DNA of 21,035 bases, from NCBI RefSeq assembly GCF_910578695.1, contig NZ_CAJTQJ010000006.1:81525-102559 (forward strand), read 5' to 3'. This document shows positions 1 to 8,520 of the stretch, piece by piece. Both the position numbers and the translations under genes were made by a program. The notes beneath the pieces were generated by a model. It had not been told where the DNA came from. It saw nothing but the letters and a program-made list of their open reading frames with translations, and searched no databases. The DNA comes from an uncultured Brachyspira sp. Its GTDB lineage: Bacteria > Spirochaetota > Brachyspiria > Brachyspirales > Brachyspiraceae. The stretch's first letter is position 1. Each line of letters starts with the position of its first letter.

Positions 1-127
1 ACTCAGCTAAAAATTTATACTTTATATTTAATGTCTTTTCTTTCGGCATTGCATCAGTTTTTTTATTTTGATGATAAAAGATACAGTTTATTATATAAAT
101 TAATAATATAAAGAAAATAGGGAGCAA
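1..127 (-). CDS. possible 5' end of a lipoprotein gene, cut by the left edge
   Basis: A minus-strand frame is open from codon 133 to the window edge. Read from a TTG at 127 it gives about 42 residues. They start with a hydrophobic stretch ending in Ile-Ile-Asn-Cys, which resembles the lipoboxes of the other lipoproteins here (Ile-Ser-Cys), and continue with a polar, Lys-rich mature part. The start is uncertain: TTG 127 has no Shine-Dalgarno sequence, the first ATG is at 49 inside the mature part, and an in-frame TAA lies at 136-134. Just upstream of that stop, the codons read Ile-Lys-Lys-Leu, like a signal peptide N-terminus whose ATG and one further codon have been lost. It could be an intact gene with an odd start, a decayed gene, or chance. 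The function cannot be told from this fragment. Confidence 0.3.
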   Translation of the reverse strand, partial: MLPIFFILLIYIINCIFYHQNKKTDAMPKEKTLNIKYKFLAE

Positions 128-232
128 AATAATTTATAATTTTTTTATTTAGTAAATAACATAATATATGCTTTTTTTATGCATTATAAAAGGCTTATTT
201 TTTAGAATAATAATTAGGAAGGAATATGATTT

Positions 233-2068
233 ATGAAAAAAAGACATTCAATAAGATTTAAAATGCCCATAACTATCAGTATAATAACAACTATATTTAT
301 AATTATTACAATAGTTGTATTATCATACAAAGCTTTTATAGGAGTAAGCAGAACTACTTTTTCAGGATTTTCAAATACATTAGAAGGATATAAGTCAATG
401 ATAGATTCTTGGCTTTTGGATAATAAAACGCTTATTAAAACTTATTCAGTAGCTCCTGCAGTAATTAATTATCTTGTTGGTATGCAGGACATCAATGCTA
501 ATATACAATTAAATGAAACTTTAAATAAATTTGAAGCTATAAATGACTTTTCTTTAGATATAGGAGTAACAAGCACAAACGGAATTATATTAAATAATGT
601 AAATCATACTGAAATAGGAAGAAAACTTGAGGATTTAATACCTAGTATATGGGATAATTTTAAGCAAAGTAATTATGATGCAGCTTACGGAACTAAAATA
701 TTAAAATCAAATGATGATAAATGGTCATTAGCAATAATATCATCTGTAAAAGATTCTAATAATAGATTTATAGGTGCAATTTATATGGTGATAAATTGGG
801 AGGAGTTTTTAAATAGTCTCAAAAGATTAAAACTTGATGAAACAGGAAGATTATATGCTTTAAATAATGAAGGAATTGTAGTAGCAGATACTTATAATTA
901 TATAAATGAAAACTATACTCAGTATTTCAATTTAATAAAACAGGATAATAAACAAAATGGTTTATTGAAATATGAATTAAATAATCAGTTTAGAACAGCA
1001 GTTTATACAAAAATAGAACAGCTGCCTTGGGTATTAGTTTTGGCTATGGACGATAATATTATATATAGAGAAAATATAATAATGATAGAAATAGCTGTTA
1101 TAATATGTTTAATATCTATAATTCTCATAAATATTATTTTTATTTTATATATTAATAAAACTATGCATCCTTTAGAAAGTTTAATGCTTCATGCTCAAAA
1201 AATATCGGAGGGCAATATAGAAATAGCAGAAACTGAAAAATATAGAAAAGATGAATTTGGAAGATTAGAAAAAACATTTAATATTATGAGCATAAAATTA
1301 TCAGAGGTTATTAATGAAGTAAATGAGGCATCTAAAGAAATTCTAATTTCATCTCAAACTATGATGGAAAGCAGTTATGAACTTTCATCAAGAACAGAAA
1401 CTCAGGCATCTAGCTTGGAAGAAACAGCAGCAAGCGTAGAAGAAATAGTTTCTACAATACAATCATCAACAGAAAATGCAGTTAATGGAAAAGATATGAT
1501 GAATGAATCTATAATCTATATAGGACAGGCTGCAAATATCATAACAGAAACTTCTTCAAATATAGAAGAGGTTTATAAATCAAGCGAAAGGATAAAGGAT
1601 ATAACTAAAATAATAGAAGATATTGCTTTTCAGACAAATATACTTGCACTTAATGCTTCTGTAGAGGCGGCAAGAGCGGGAGAACAAGGCAGGGGATTTG
1701 CAGTTGTAGCTTCAGAAGTAAGAAATCTTGCTCAAACTACTCAGGCTTCTGTAAAGGATATTACTAGTTTAGTTGATAATACTTCAGAACAAATAAATAA
1801 TGCAACAAAAACAGCAAGAAAATCTCAGGAATTATTTGAAGAGCTTCAGCATAAAGTGAAAGAAACTTCTAACTTGATGGAGAGAATATCAGCTGCAGCA
1901 TTAGAACAGCAGTCTGGAGTAAATCAAATAAGCATATCAATCAATAGTATAGAAGGCACAACGAGTCAGAATGCTTCTTTAGCTGTCAATTCTAATGATT
2001 TATGTAAGAACCTTTTAAATAGAGCAGAAAAATTAAAGCAAAGCATTTCGTTTTTTAAATTATCTTAA
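233..2068 (+). CDS. methyl-accepting chemotaxis protein
   Basis: This is a transmembrane chemoreceptor that senses a ligand outside the cytoplasmic membrane and controls the CheA kinase. Transmembrane helix 1 spans about residues 13-33. An extracytoplasmic sensor region of about 250 residues, probably Cache-type, follows. Helix 2 is at about 283-307, a HAMP linker at about 308-360, and the long signalling coiled coil runs to the end. The conserved hairpin tip at about 462-500 is very clear (EDIAFQTNILALNASVEAAR, then AGEQGRGFAVVA). A probable methylation segment lies near 393-405 (SSLEETAASVEEI). The start is set by AGGAAGGA at 216-223, nine bases before the ATG. At 611 aa it has normal length. 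No C-terminal CheR-binding pentapeptide is visible. The ligand cannot be predicted. The gene appears monocistronic, with its own terminator. Confidence 0.96.
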   Translation: MKKRHSIRFKMPITISIITTIFIIITIVVLSYKAFIGVSRTTFSGFSNTLEGYKSMIDSWLLDNKTLIKTYSVAPAVINYLVGMQDINANIQLNETLNKFEAINDFSLDIGVTSTNGIILNNVNHTEIGRKLEDLIPSIWDNFKQSNYDAAYGTKILKSNDDKWSLAIISSVKDSNNRFIGAIYMVINWEEFLNSLKRLKLDETGRLYALNNEGIVVADTYNYINENYTQYFNLIKQDNKQNGLLKYELNNQFRTAVYTKIEQLPWVLVLAMDDNIIYRENIIMIEIAVIICLISIILINIIFILYINKTMHPLESLMLHAQKISEGNIEIAETEKYRKDEFGRLEKTFNIMSIKLSEVINEVNEASKEILISSQTMMESSYELSSRTETQASSLEETAASVEEIVSTIQSSTENAVNGKDMMNESIIYIGQAANIITETSSNIEEVYKSSERIKDITKIIEDIAFQTNILALNASVEAARAGEQGRGFAVVASEVRNLAQTTQASVKDITSLVDNTSEQINNATKTARKSQELFEELQHKVKETSNLMERISAAALEQQSGVNQISISINSIEGTTSQNASLAVNSNDLCKNLLNRAEKLKQSISFFKLS

Positions 2069-2072
2069 ATAT

Positions 2073-2108
2073 AAAAGGCAATAGACTTTTAATAGTTTAT
2101 TGCTTTTT
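2073..2108 (+). terminator. Rho-independent terminator of the chemoreceptor gene
   Basis: A 15-bp stem (2073-2087 with 2094-2108, including two G-U pairs) closes a 6-base loop (TTTAAT). It starts five bases after the chemoreceptor stop codon, and the 3' arm runs into a T-rich tail. Confidence 0.85.
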
Positions 2109-2316
2109 ATTTTTTATATTTAAGTAAGTTTAATCAAATTCAATATAAATAAAAATATATAATATAAGGATTTATTTAATTTTAAATATTAAAAATCTGA
2201 TTATAAAAAATTATGAATGCTTTACATTGTTAAGAATAGTATAGATAATTAAAAATATTACTTATAAGTTTTATATTTTTTATTTTATTTATATAAATAA
2301 ATAAGATGTAATAAAA

Positions 2317-3534
2317 TTATTCTATTATGTATATATACTCATCATTTATGAAAGGCTTAATCTCTTCAAAATCAAAAGCTATTTCAGTTTCTCCAAGCAC
2401 ATAAGCAGTTATAGTATATATAGCCCATACGAAATGTATTTTGTTAGGAGCATATATATAAAAAGATGCATCGGCTAAAGTTATTTCATCTAAAGGAACT
2501 AAATAATCTTCTTCTGTTCTTCCGTCTATTGATAAGAGTTTATCTTTCATAATGCTTTTTAATTCATCATTGTTTAAATCTTTTATAAAATTAGTAATTT
2601 CTATTTTTTCGCCTGTTGTAAGAGAGTATAGAGAATTATGATTATTGTATACTCCGTGAGCTCCGCCTAAATATAATGTTGATGTTGTTCTTATTGATAC
2701 GCTTTTATCATCAAAATAAGTTATATTAATAGATTTGCTTGATTCATAATTGTAATTAGAATCTGTTATCCATTCTTCATAAGGAGCTTTCATATTATTT
2801 TTGAATAATTCTAAAGTATTATTTTTTAATTCTAAATTTTCATCTCTTTTTATATTATTTAAATTAAAATCTTTATTTATATCAAAAGAAATTTTATCAT
2901 ATATTTCTAATTTATTAATGTTATCAGGTATAAGCAGAAATATAGAATCCTTATACGAGAATGTTTCTGCATTTCCATATTCATTAGTATCAGATACATC
3001 TCTGTATACATAGTTATATACTGCTGCTTTTAATGATGAGCTTGTATTTATTTCTTTAGATGAACTATTTAATGATTTTGATGTCATTTTAAATGATGAA
3101 ATATTTGAATATGTACTTTCTATGCTCTCTCCGTTTTCGGCTTCTGCATATATTCTATTATTTGCTATATCAAGAATACTGTTCTTATTATAGAATTGAT
3201 TTATATCATTTAAATTTTTATAATTAAAAGCTGCTTTTATAATTTCATAATCAGGCATTAACTCAGAATCAATATTATCATAATCTGCCCATCTGTCATT
3301 TAAATACACAGAAAAAAAATCTCCTTCATCATTTTTTATATAGTATTGATGAGATATCCATTCTATATCATTTTTTATATAAGAATTATTAGATGCAGAC
3401 TTTGTATTTTTATCTAATTGCTGATTTTGTTTTAATTCATTATTATTAATATCATTATTTAAATTATTTTCTTTATTTGAACAGGATATTATCAGCAAAA
3501 TAGAGAATATAATGATTATATTTTTGCCTGCCAT
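2317..3534 (-). CDS. DUF3298-type lipoprotein
   Basis: This is an exported lipoprotein of unknown function, 405 aa from the start chosen here. The signal peptide starts MAGKN, has an Ile/Leu-rich core and ends in IISC with lipobox Cys18. A low-complexity Asn/Ser/Lys linker follows. The last ~116 residues (from about 290) match the DUF3298 pattern (PF11738), with GGAHG followed by a Leu-Thr-Thr-Gly-Glu type segment and a terminal Phe-Glu-Glu-Ile-Lys-Pro stretch. The family occurs in exported proteins such as RsiV-like anti-sigma factors, but no cytoplasmic or transmembrane part is seen here. The frame is open to an ATG at 3633. The start at 3534 is preferred because it begins the signal peptide, has AAAAGG six bases upstream, and lies just downstream of the promoter at 3566-3593. 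The earlier ATG lies upstream of that promoter. Confidence 0.85.
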   Translation of the reverse strand: MAGKNIIIIFSILLIISCSNKENNLNNDINNNELKQNQQLDKNTKSASNNSYIKNDIEWISHQYYIKNDEGDFFSVYLNDRWADYDNIDSELMPDYEIIKAAFNYKNLNDINQFYNKNSILDIANNRIYAEAENGESIESTYSNISSFKMTSKSLNSSSKEINTSSSLKAAVYNYVYRDVSDTNEYGNAETFSYKDSIFLLIPDNINKLEIYDKISFDINKDFNLNNIKRDENLELKNNTLELFKNNMKAPYEEWITDSNYNYESSKSINITYFDDKSVSIRTTSTLYLGGAHGVYNNHNSLYSLTTGEKIEITNFIKDLNNDELKSIMKDKLLSIDGRTEEDYLVPLDEITLADASFYIYAPNKIHFVWAIYTITAYVLGETEIAFDFEEIKPFINDEYIYIIE

Positions 3535-3565
3535 ATATTGCCTTTTAATTATTATATAAGTAAGC

Positions 3566-3593
3566 ATAATATAATATATCTTTTTTTTGTCAA
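3566..3593 (-). promoter_or_regulatory. promoter of the DUF3298 lipoprotein gene
   Basis: On the minus strand TTGACA (3593-3588) is followed after 16 bases by TATTAT (3571-3566). The predicted transcript starts near 3559, leaving a leader of about 25 bases with an AAAAGG ribosome site before the ATG at 3534. Confidence 0.7.
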
Positions 3594-3626
3594 TATATAT
3601 AATAGAATAACATAACAGCATTATTA

Positions 3627-3655
3627 TTGACATAACAGAAGTTATAATATAATAT
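3627..3655 (+). promoter_or_regulatory. promoter of the OppA-like gene
   Basis: TTGACA (3627-3632), a 17-base spacer and TAATAT (3650-3655) give a near-consensus sigma-70 promoter about 40 bases before the ATG at 3696. It is back to back with the divergent lipoprotein promoter, with 33 bases between the two -35 boxes. Confidence 0.75.
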
Positions 3656-3695
3656 GAATTTCATATCAATTTTTTAAATAATGGGGTATTATTTT

Positions 3696-5291
3696 ATGAA
3701 AAAAATATTAATTATTTTTTATGCAGTAACTTTGATTATAATATCATGTTCAAACGGAAGTAAAGCAGGTTCATCATTAGCTGTAAATTTAGGACCTGAG
3801 CCTAAAACTATGGACCCTACATTAAACTCTATTAATGTTGTATCATCTTATATACTTCACGCTTTTGAAGGGCTTACAAAAATAGATTCAAATAATAATG
3901 TGAAACCAGGTATGGCAGAAAGCTGGGATATATCGGAAGACGGATTAACATATACATTTCATATCAGAAAAGATGCAAAATGGTCTGACGGCAATCCTTT
4001 AACTGCTTATGATTTTGAGTATTCTTGGAAAAGGGCAGTTGATCCTAATACTGCGGCTGAATATTCATATATGATGGAAATAGTAAAGAATGCTAAAGAA
4101 ATTAATTCAGGCAGTATGAATTATGATAATTTAGCTGCGAAGGCTTTAGATGATTATACTTTTGAAGTTCATCTTGCAAATCCTGCTTCTTATTTTCTTG
4201 AATTCATAGCTTCTACTACAGTATTTATGCCTATAAGAAAAGATATTATAGAAGAGTACGGCGACAAATGGGCTTTATCTCCTGATACTTATATTGGTAA
4301 TGGTATTTATAAGATGAATGAGAGGGTAATAGATGAAAAGATAGTATTTAATATTAATACTAATTATTATGACAAAAATGAGCAGAAAGCACAGGAAATA
4401 ACTTTTTTGCTTATGAGCGATCCGAATACAGCCATTGCGGGCATTAGAGGAGGAAATATATACTTCTCTGCATTAGAGCCCCCTTCTGCTGAAATAGAAA
4501 AATTGAGAAATGAAGGTTATATAATAGCTAATAATGCTATAGGTACATTTTATATAGAATTAAATATTACTAATAAAGCATTTGCTGATAAGAGAGTAAG
4601 ACAGGCATTAGCACTTGCTGTAGATAGAAATTATTTAGTAAAAAATGTTACCAAAGGCGGACAGGTTCCTGCAGGAGCTTTTGTACCTACTGAAGTAAGA
4701 GGATTAAACAGCACATTTAGAAAAGAAAATAAAGAATATATAGATGTTAATGATTATGAAAATAATGTAAAAAAGGCGAAGGAGTTAATGGCTGAGGCTG
4801 GTTATCCTGATGGCGAGAATTATCCTGTAATAGAGCTTAAAGTTTCTCCGGGTATTTATGTATTGGTTGGAGAGGCTTTGCAGCAGATGTGGAAAGAAAA
4901 TTTGAATGTTAATGTTTCTTTAGTGCAGGAAGAGTTTCCAATTACTTTGCAGTCATTAATAGAAAAAGATTATCAAATGGCTAGAATGGGCTGGACAGGT
5001 GATTATAATGATCCTATGACTATGCTTGATGTTATGATAAGCTACGGCGGAATTAATCATACAGGATTTGCTAATAGAGAATATGATAATAATTTATTAA
5101 TTGCTAAGCAGTCTGCAGATAATAAAATAAGAATGCAGGCTATGGCAGAAGCAGAAAATATACTTATGGAAGAAATGCCTATAATTCCTTTATATTATAG
5201 GGCAGATTCTTTTATGAAAAACCCTAAACTTAAAGGGGCAGTATTGAATCCTTTGGGAAGACATAAATTTAATTATTGTTATATGGAATAA
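3696..5291 (+). CDS. OppA-like peptide ABC transporter substrate-binding lipoprotein
   Basis: This is an extracytoplasmic peptide-binding protein of the SBP_bac_5 family, held in the membrane by a lipid on Cys18 (signal peptide MKKILIIFYAVTLIIIS, then C). Family landmarks are LGPEPKTMDPTLNS early in the mature protein, GLTKI, PGMAESWDISEDGLTYTFHI, KWSDGNPLTAYDFEYSWKRA, and a C-terminal MEEMPIIPLYY segment. The 531-aa length is normal for OppA. The ATG at 3681 is also in frame. The ATG at 3696 is chosen because it starts a standard Met-Lys-Lys signal peptide and GGGG lies nine bases upstream. No permease or ATPase genes are adjacent, so it is an orphan binding protein that probably feeds a transporter encoded elsewhere. 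Substrate specificity is not predictable. Confidence 0.93.
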   Translation: MKKILIIFYAVTLIIISCSNGSKAGSSLAVNLGPEPKTMDPTLNSINVVSSYILHAFEGLTKIDSNNNVKPGMAESWDISEDGLTYTFHIRKDAKWSDGNPLTAYDFEYSWKRAVDPNTAAEYSYMMEIVKNAKEINSGSMNYDNLAAKALDDYTFEVHLANPASYFLEFIASTTVFMPIRKDIIEEYGDKWALSPDTYIGNGIYKMNERVIDEKIVFNINTNYYDKNEQKAQEITFLLMSDPNTAIAGIRGGNIYFSALEPPSAEIEKLRNEGYIIANNAIGTFYIELNITNKAFADKRVRQALALAVDRNYLVKNVTKGGQVPAGAFVPTEVRGLNSTFRKENKEYIDVNDYENNVKKAKELMAEAGYPDGENYPVIELKVSPGIYVLVGEALQQMWKENLNVNVSLVQEEFPITLQSLIEKDYQMARMGWTGDYNDPMTMLDVMISYGGINHTGFANREYDNNLLIAKQSADNKIRMQAMAEAENILMEEMPIIPLYYRADSFMKNPKLKGAVLNPLGRHKFNYCYME

Positions 5292-5311
5292 TTATAAAGC
5301 TGATTATAATT
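5290..5311 (+). terminator. probable weak terminator after the OppA-like gene
   Basis: An all-A/T 8-bp stem (AATTATAA at 5290-5297 with TTATAATT at 5304-5311) encloses the loop AGCTGA and is followed by TTTTTATTT. It overlaps the stop codon. The stem is weak because it has no G-C pairs. Confidence 0.45.
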
Positions 5312-5318
5312 TTTTTAT

Positions 5319-5346
5319 TTGATTATATTAAAAATTGCTATACAAT
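5319..5346 (+). promoter_or_regulatory. possible promoter of the CHAT-amidase-methyltransferase unit
   Basis: TTGATT (5319-5324), 16 bases and TACAAT (5341-5346) could serve as -35 and -10. A TG two bases before TATACA offers an extended -10 alternative. The start would be near 5352, about 23 bases before the ATG. Confidence 0.4.
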
Positions 5347-5374
5347 AATATAAAAACATTTAAATACTGTTTTA

Positions 5375-6706
5375 ATGGATGAAGATAAATTATATATTAT
5401 AACGCAGAACAGAGATTATTTTTTATCTCATAATAAAGAATTTATTACATTAAAAAATTCTTCTGTAAAAAAGATTGCAAAGAAAATAAAAAAAGATAAT
5501 AGCATAATAAATATATTTTTGTATGATGATGATAAAAATAAATTATACGGATATTATGAAATAGATTTTAATAATAAAAAACAAGCAGATGAAAATTATA
5601 CGAATATATCTATAAATGATAATTATAAAAGAAGAAGAGGCATATATTATAGGCTGGAAGATAAATATTCAGATTTCTCAATATATGAAATAGATAATAA
5701 AACATTTTCAAAATTAAAAGACAGATTAATAGTTTTGAATGATAATATATCTCAGACATTTCTTTCCTGCTCTATAGATATAGATAAAAATACTTTTAAA
5801 TACCAAGCTGTAGAAACATATCCTTCGCTTTATGTGGCGGAATATGAAAAGCATTTTGATAATAAGGCTTATGAAAGCATATATAAAGAGTATATTCGTC
5901 TGCTTAAATATTCTAATAGCGAGAATAATAATATAGATAGATATATAGAGCTTGGAAGTTATTTAATGAATATGCTTATACCAGAGAAGGACTTTAGAGA
6001 GCATCTTCTTGACGGATTTAGGATAGTTTATCTGCATCTTGATGAAGAAACTTATAATATTCCTTGGGATATACTAGCTTATGAGGGAAAGTTTATATCA
6101 GAAAATATTATTTTTTCTTATGCTAATGCTTCTAATATGCTTTATCATAATAAAAGAATAAATAATGCCAAAATAAAAATGGCTGTTGTTTCTATACCTA
6201 ATGATGATATAGTTTATGATAAAAATGAGATAGATAATATTTTATCATTACAGAATAATATAAAAAATGCAGAAATAGATTTATATAGAAAAGAGCATAA
6301 TTATTTTGAGTTTATAAAGATATTAGAAAGCTATGATATAATACATATAATAACTCATGGATATAGTTCAGGCATAAAATTAAGCGAAGATTATATATTA
6401 AACTCTGTATCTGCTTTGGAAAAACCTCCTAAAGTAATTTTTATTAATGCCTGTAATATGGAGGAGGCTGATAATAAACTTACAAAATCTCTTCTTTCTT
6501 CAGGAGTTGCCACAGTAATATCAGCTGTAGGCTCTTTGGGCGACGGAATGTATATGGATTTTGTCAGCAGTTTTTATAATAATTTATTTCATAAGCATGC
6601 TAGAATAAATACGGCTCAGGCATATTATTTTGCTTATGTAGAGGTGAGAGAGTTTTACAAAGGCTTTATAAGGTATAGATTTAACGGAGTTCCTGTATAT
6701 GTTTAA
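5375..6706 (+). CDS. CHAT-domain cysteine peptidase-like protein
   Basis: The C-terminal half (about 205-443) is a CHAT domain, a caspase/separase-like peptidase of clan CD. It shows the entry motif YLHLDEETYNIPWDILAYEG (220-238), catalytic His328 in IIHIITHGYSSG, and catalytic Cys360 in VIFINACNMEE. These are followed by the family's SSGVATVISAVGSLGD strand-helix segment and a terminal FNGVPVYV. Both dyad residues are present, so it may be active. Residues 1-200 are Lys/Asn/Asp-rich and match nothing I recognise. No TPRs, signal peptide or membrane helix are visible, so it is probably cytoplasmic. The ATG at 5375 has no clear Shine-Dalgarno sequence. Its 3' end overlaps the next gene by eight bases. 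The substrate is unknown. Confidence 0.85.
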   Translation: MDEDKLYIITQNRDYFLSHNKEFITLKNSSVKKIAKKIKKDNSIINIFLYDDDKNKLYGYYEIDFNNKKQADENYTNISINDNYKRRRGIYYRLEDKYSDFSIYEIDNKTFSKLKDRLIVLNDNISQTFLSCSIDIDKNTFKYQAVETYPSLYVAEYEKHFDNKAYESIYKEYIRLLKYSNSENNNIDRYIELGSYLMNMLIPEKDFREHLLDGFRIVYLHLDEETYNIPWDILAYEGKFISENIIFSYANASNMLYHNKRINNAKIKMAVVSIPNDDIVYDKNEIDNILSLQNNIKNAEIDLYRKEHNYFEFIKILESYDIIHIITHGYSSGIKLSEDYILNSVSALEKPPKVIFINACNMEEADNKLTKSLLSSGVATVISAVGSLGDGMYMDFVSSFYNNLFHKHARINTAQAYYFAYVEVREFYKGFIRYRFNGVPVYV

Positions 6707-7727
6707 ACTTTTTAGGTCAATTTTTTTACTGATAGCATTATTAATATTTATATCATGCAATGATAATGATATGACGCCTATAAGAACTAGAAAAATAGCA
6801 CCTAAAGTTTCAAGCGTTTTCAAATCTCCTGCATATAATTTAAGAATAAAATATATTATACTTCATTATACAGCTTTAAATGATGATTTATCTTTGAAAG
6901 TATTAACAGACCCTGGAGTATCGGCACATTATCTTATAACTACAAGGGAAGATGAGCCTATATATAAACTTGTAGATGATAATGACAGAGCTTGGCATGC
7001 GGGCATTACTATGTTTGATAACAGATACAGTATGAATGATTCTTCTATAGGAATAGAAATAGTAAATTTGGGTTTTTTGGAAAAAGTTACGAATACTTAT
7101 GAGAGATTAAGAAGAATGAGCAAAATAGAGAGAGAAAATTTATTTTTTACTCCTTATGATGAATATTTAGAGTTTGATGACAGTCAAATAGATAAAGTAG
7201 TGTATTTGCTTAAAGAATTGATAGATAAATATGATATAAAGCCTTATAATATATTGGGGCATTCTGATATAGCTCCTTACAGAAAAAAAGACCCAGGTCC
7301 TAAATTTCCTTGGAAAATGCTTCACGATGAATATAATTTAGGAATTTGGTATGATGATTATGATTACAGCAATTTTTTAAATGATGATAAATATAGAAGA
7401 ACTTCAGTAAGAAAAATAAAAGAAGAGTTTATAAAGTACGGCTATACAAGTATGCCTACAAATAATATATGGGATTTAGATTCTAGAAAAGTTTTATATG
7501 CTTTTCAATGCCATTTCAGACCTGAAAAAATAGACGGTAATATTGATAATGAAAGCTATGCTATAATAAGGGCTTTGAATTCAAAAGTAAGAAAAATTAA
7601 TGAAAGGGAAGAGAGATCTCAGCTTAATAAATTTTTTACCAATACATTCCATACTAATATATTTATAAGCAATAATATAGCAAGTACAAATTGGAATTAT
7701 AATACAAATATTTTATTTAAGCGATAG
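6699..7727 (+). CDS. AmiD-like N-acetylmuramoyl-L-alanine amidase lipoprotein
   Basis: This zinc amidase cleaves the bond between MurNAc and the peptide stem of peptidoglycan. The signal peptide ends in IFISC with lipid-bearing Cys20. The Amidase_2 domain spans about 45-215. The probable zinc ligands, by analogy with E. coli AmiD, are His56 (ILHYTA), His188 (GHSDIAP) and Asp198 (KKDPGPKFPW), with Glu119 in GIEIVN. A peptidoglycan-binding domain of the AmiD type follows at about 235-293 (AFQCHFRP at 268-275). A further ~45-residue Asn/Thr-rich tail is unusual. The gene overlaps the CHAT gene by eight bases and has GGAG nine bases before its ATG, so the two are probably translationally coupled. 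It is likely anchored facing the periplasm, in wall recycling or remodelling. Confidence 0.93.
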   Translation: MFKLFRSIFLLIALLIFISCNDNDMTPIRTRKIAPKVSSVFKSPAYNLRIKYIILHYTALNDDLSLKVLTDPGVSAHYLITTREDEPIYKLVDDNDRAWHAGITMFDNRYSMNDSSIGIEIVNLGFLEKVTNTYERLRRMSKIERENLFFTPYDEYLEFDDSQIDKVVYLLKELIDKYDIKPYNILGHSDIAPYRKKDPGPKFPWKMLHDEYNLGIWYDDYDYSNFLNDDKYRRTSVRKIKEEFIKYGYTSMPTNNIWDLDSRKVLYAFQCHFRPEKIDGNIDNESYAIIRALNSKVRKINEREERSQLNKFFTNTFHTNIFISNNIASTNWNYNTNILFKR

Positions 7728-7738
7728 GAAAAAATATT

Positions 7739-8413
7739 ATGCTTACAGTTTATGTTGCAGCAAGAGATATAGGAAATTATAAAGATAATACAGAAAGATT
7801 AAAAGAAGTTTTGACAGAAAGCGATATTATATTAGCTGAAAGTTTTAAAGAAGCTCATATACTTTTTAAATCACTTGGTATAAAAAAAGAGAAAGAGAGT
7901 TTAATTGAGTTTAGCGAACATACAAAAAAGTATAAAGATATAGATGAAATAATTACTAAAATAATAAATTATAAAACAGCTGTACTTATAAGCGACTGCG
8001 GAACTCCCGTTTTGGAAGATCCTGGAAGATTATTGCTTGAATACTGCTATTTTCATAATATAAAAGTTAAGCCTATAGCTGGAGTAAGCAGTATTACAGC
8101 AGCTATTATGTGCCTTCCTTTTAATTTTAAAGAATTTTACTATGCAGGACTTTTGCCTAGAGATAATAAAGAAAGAGAGAGAAAATTATTATATCTTAAA
8201 AAATTAAATGTCCCTGTTATAATATTGGATACTCCTTACAGACTTTCTAAAGTTTTGAATGCAGTAAAAAAAATATATTCTAAAGATAGAGAAATAGCAT
8301 TATGTTTGGATTTAACTACAGAAAATGAAGAAATAGTTATAGGTAAAATATCAAATATATGCTCTAAATATCAGGATAATAAAAAACGGGAATTCGTACT
8401 CATTATAAACTAA
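7739..8413 (+). CDS. short RsmI-like SAM-dependent methyltransferase
   Basis: This belongs to the tetrapyrrole-methylase fold family (TP_methylase), closest by motif to RsmI, which 2'-O-methylates C1402 of 16S rRNA. Motifs are SDCGTPVLEDPG (85-96), GVSSITAAIM (115-124), YYAGLLPRDNKERERKL (134-150), and DTPYRL (164-169), corresponding to the RsmI E-x-P-x-R-L motif. At 224 aa it is clearly shorter than classical RsmI (about 280), because the C-terminal part after the Thr-Glu segment is reduced. The N-terminus (MLTVYVAARDIGNYKDNTER) departs from the usual PTPIGN motif. It may be a divergent RsmI or a paralogue with another RNA target. It follows the amidase by 11 bases, with AGGAA at its start, and ends the CHAT-amidase unit. 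Confidence 0.85.
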   Translation: MLTVYVAARDIGNYKDNTERLKEVLTESDIILAESFKEAHILFKSLGIKKEKESLIEFSEHTKKYKDIDEIITKIINYKTAVLISDCGTPVLEDPGRLLLEYCYFHNIKVKPIAGVSSITAAIMCLPFNFKEFYYAGLLPRDNKERERKLLYLKKLNVPVIILDTPYRLSKVLNAVKKIYSKDREIALCLDLTTENEEIVIGKISNICSKYQDNKKREFVLIIN

Positions 8414-8520
8414 TATATTATTTGCTTAATAAAGTATTATTAAATTATATTTAAAATCATTAAGCTTTATATCTGAAAAGCATATATGCAGTAATTTTTT
8501 TAATTATTGATTTGTTAAAA

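Noticed and set aside
2284..2301. Palindrome TTTATTTATATAAATAAA as terminator of the DUF3298 gene
   Set aside because: All A/T, and the following sequence on the minus strand is A-rich rather than T-rich; likely chance in such A+T-rich DNA.
2801..3013. Plus-strand open frame of 70 codons
   Set aside because: Lies wholly antisense inside the DUF3298 lipoprotein gene, has no ribosome site and no recognisable motif.
6584..6823. Minus-strand open frame of 79 codons
   Set aside because: Antisense to the CHAT/amidase junction, whose frames are well supported; no motif or ribosome site.
8426..8443. Second terminator hairpin after the methyltransferase gene
   Set aside because: A 7-bp A/T stem without a T tract; the strong hairpin at 8521-8555 is the better terminator.
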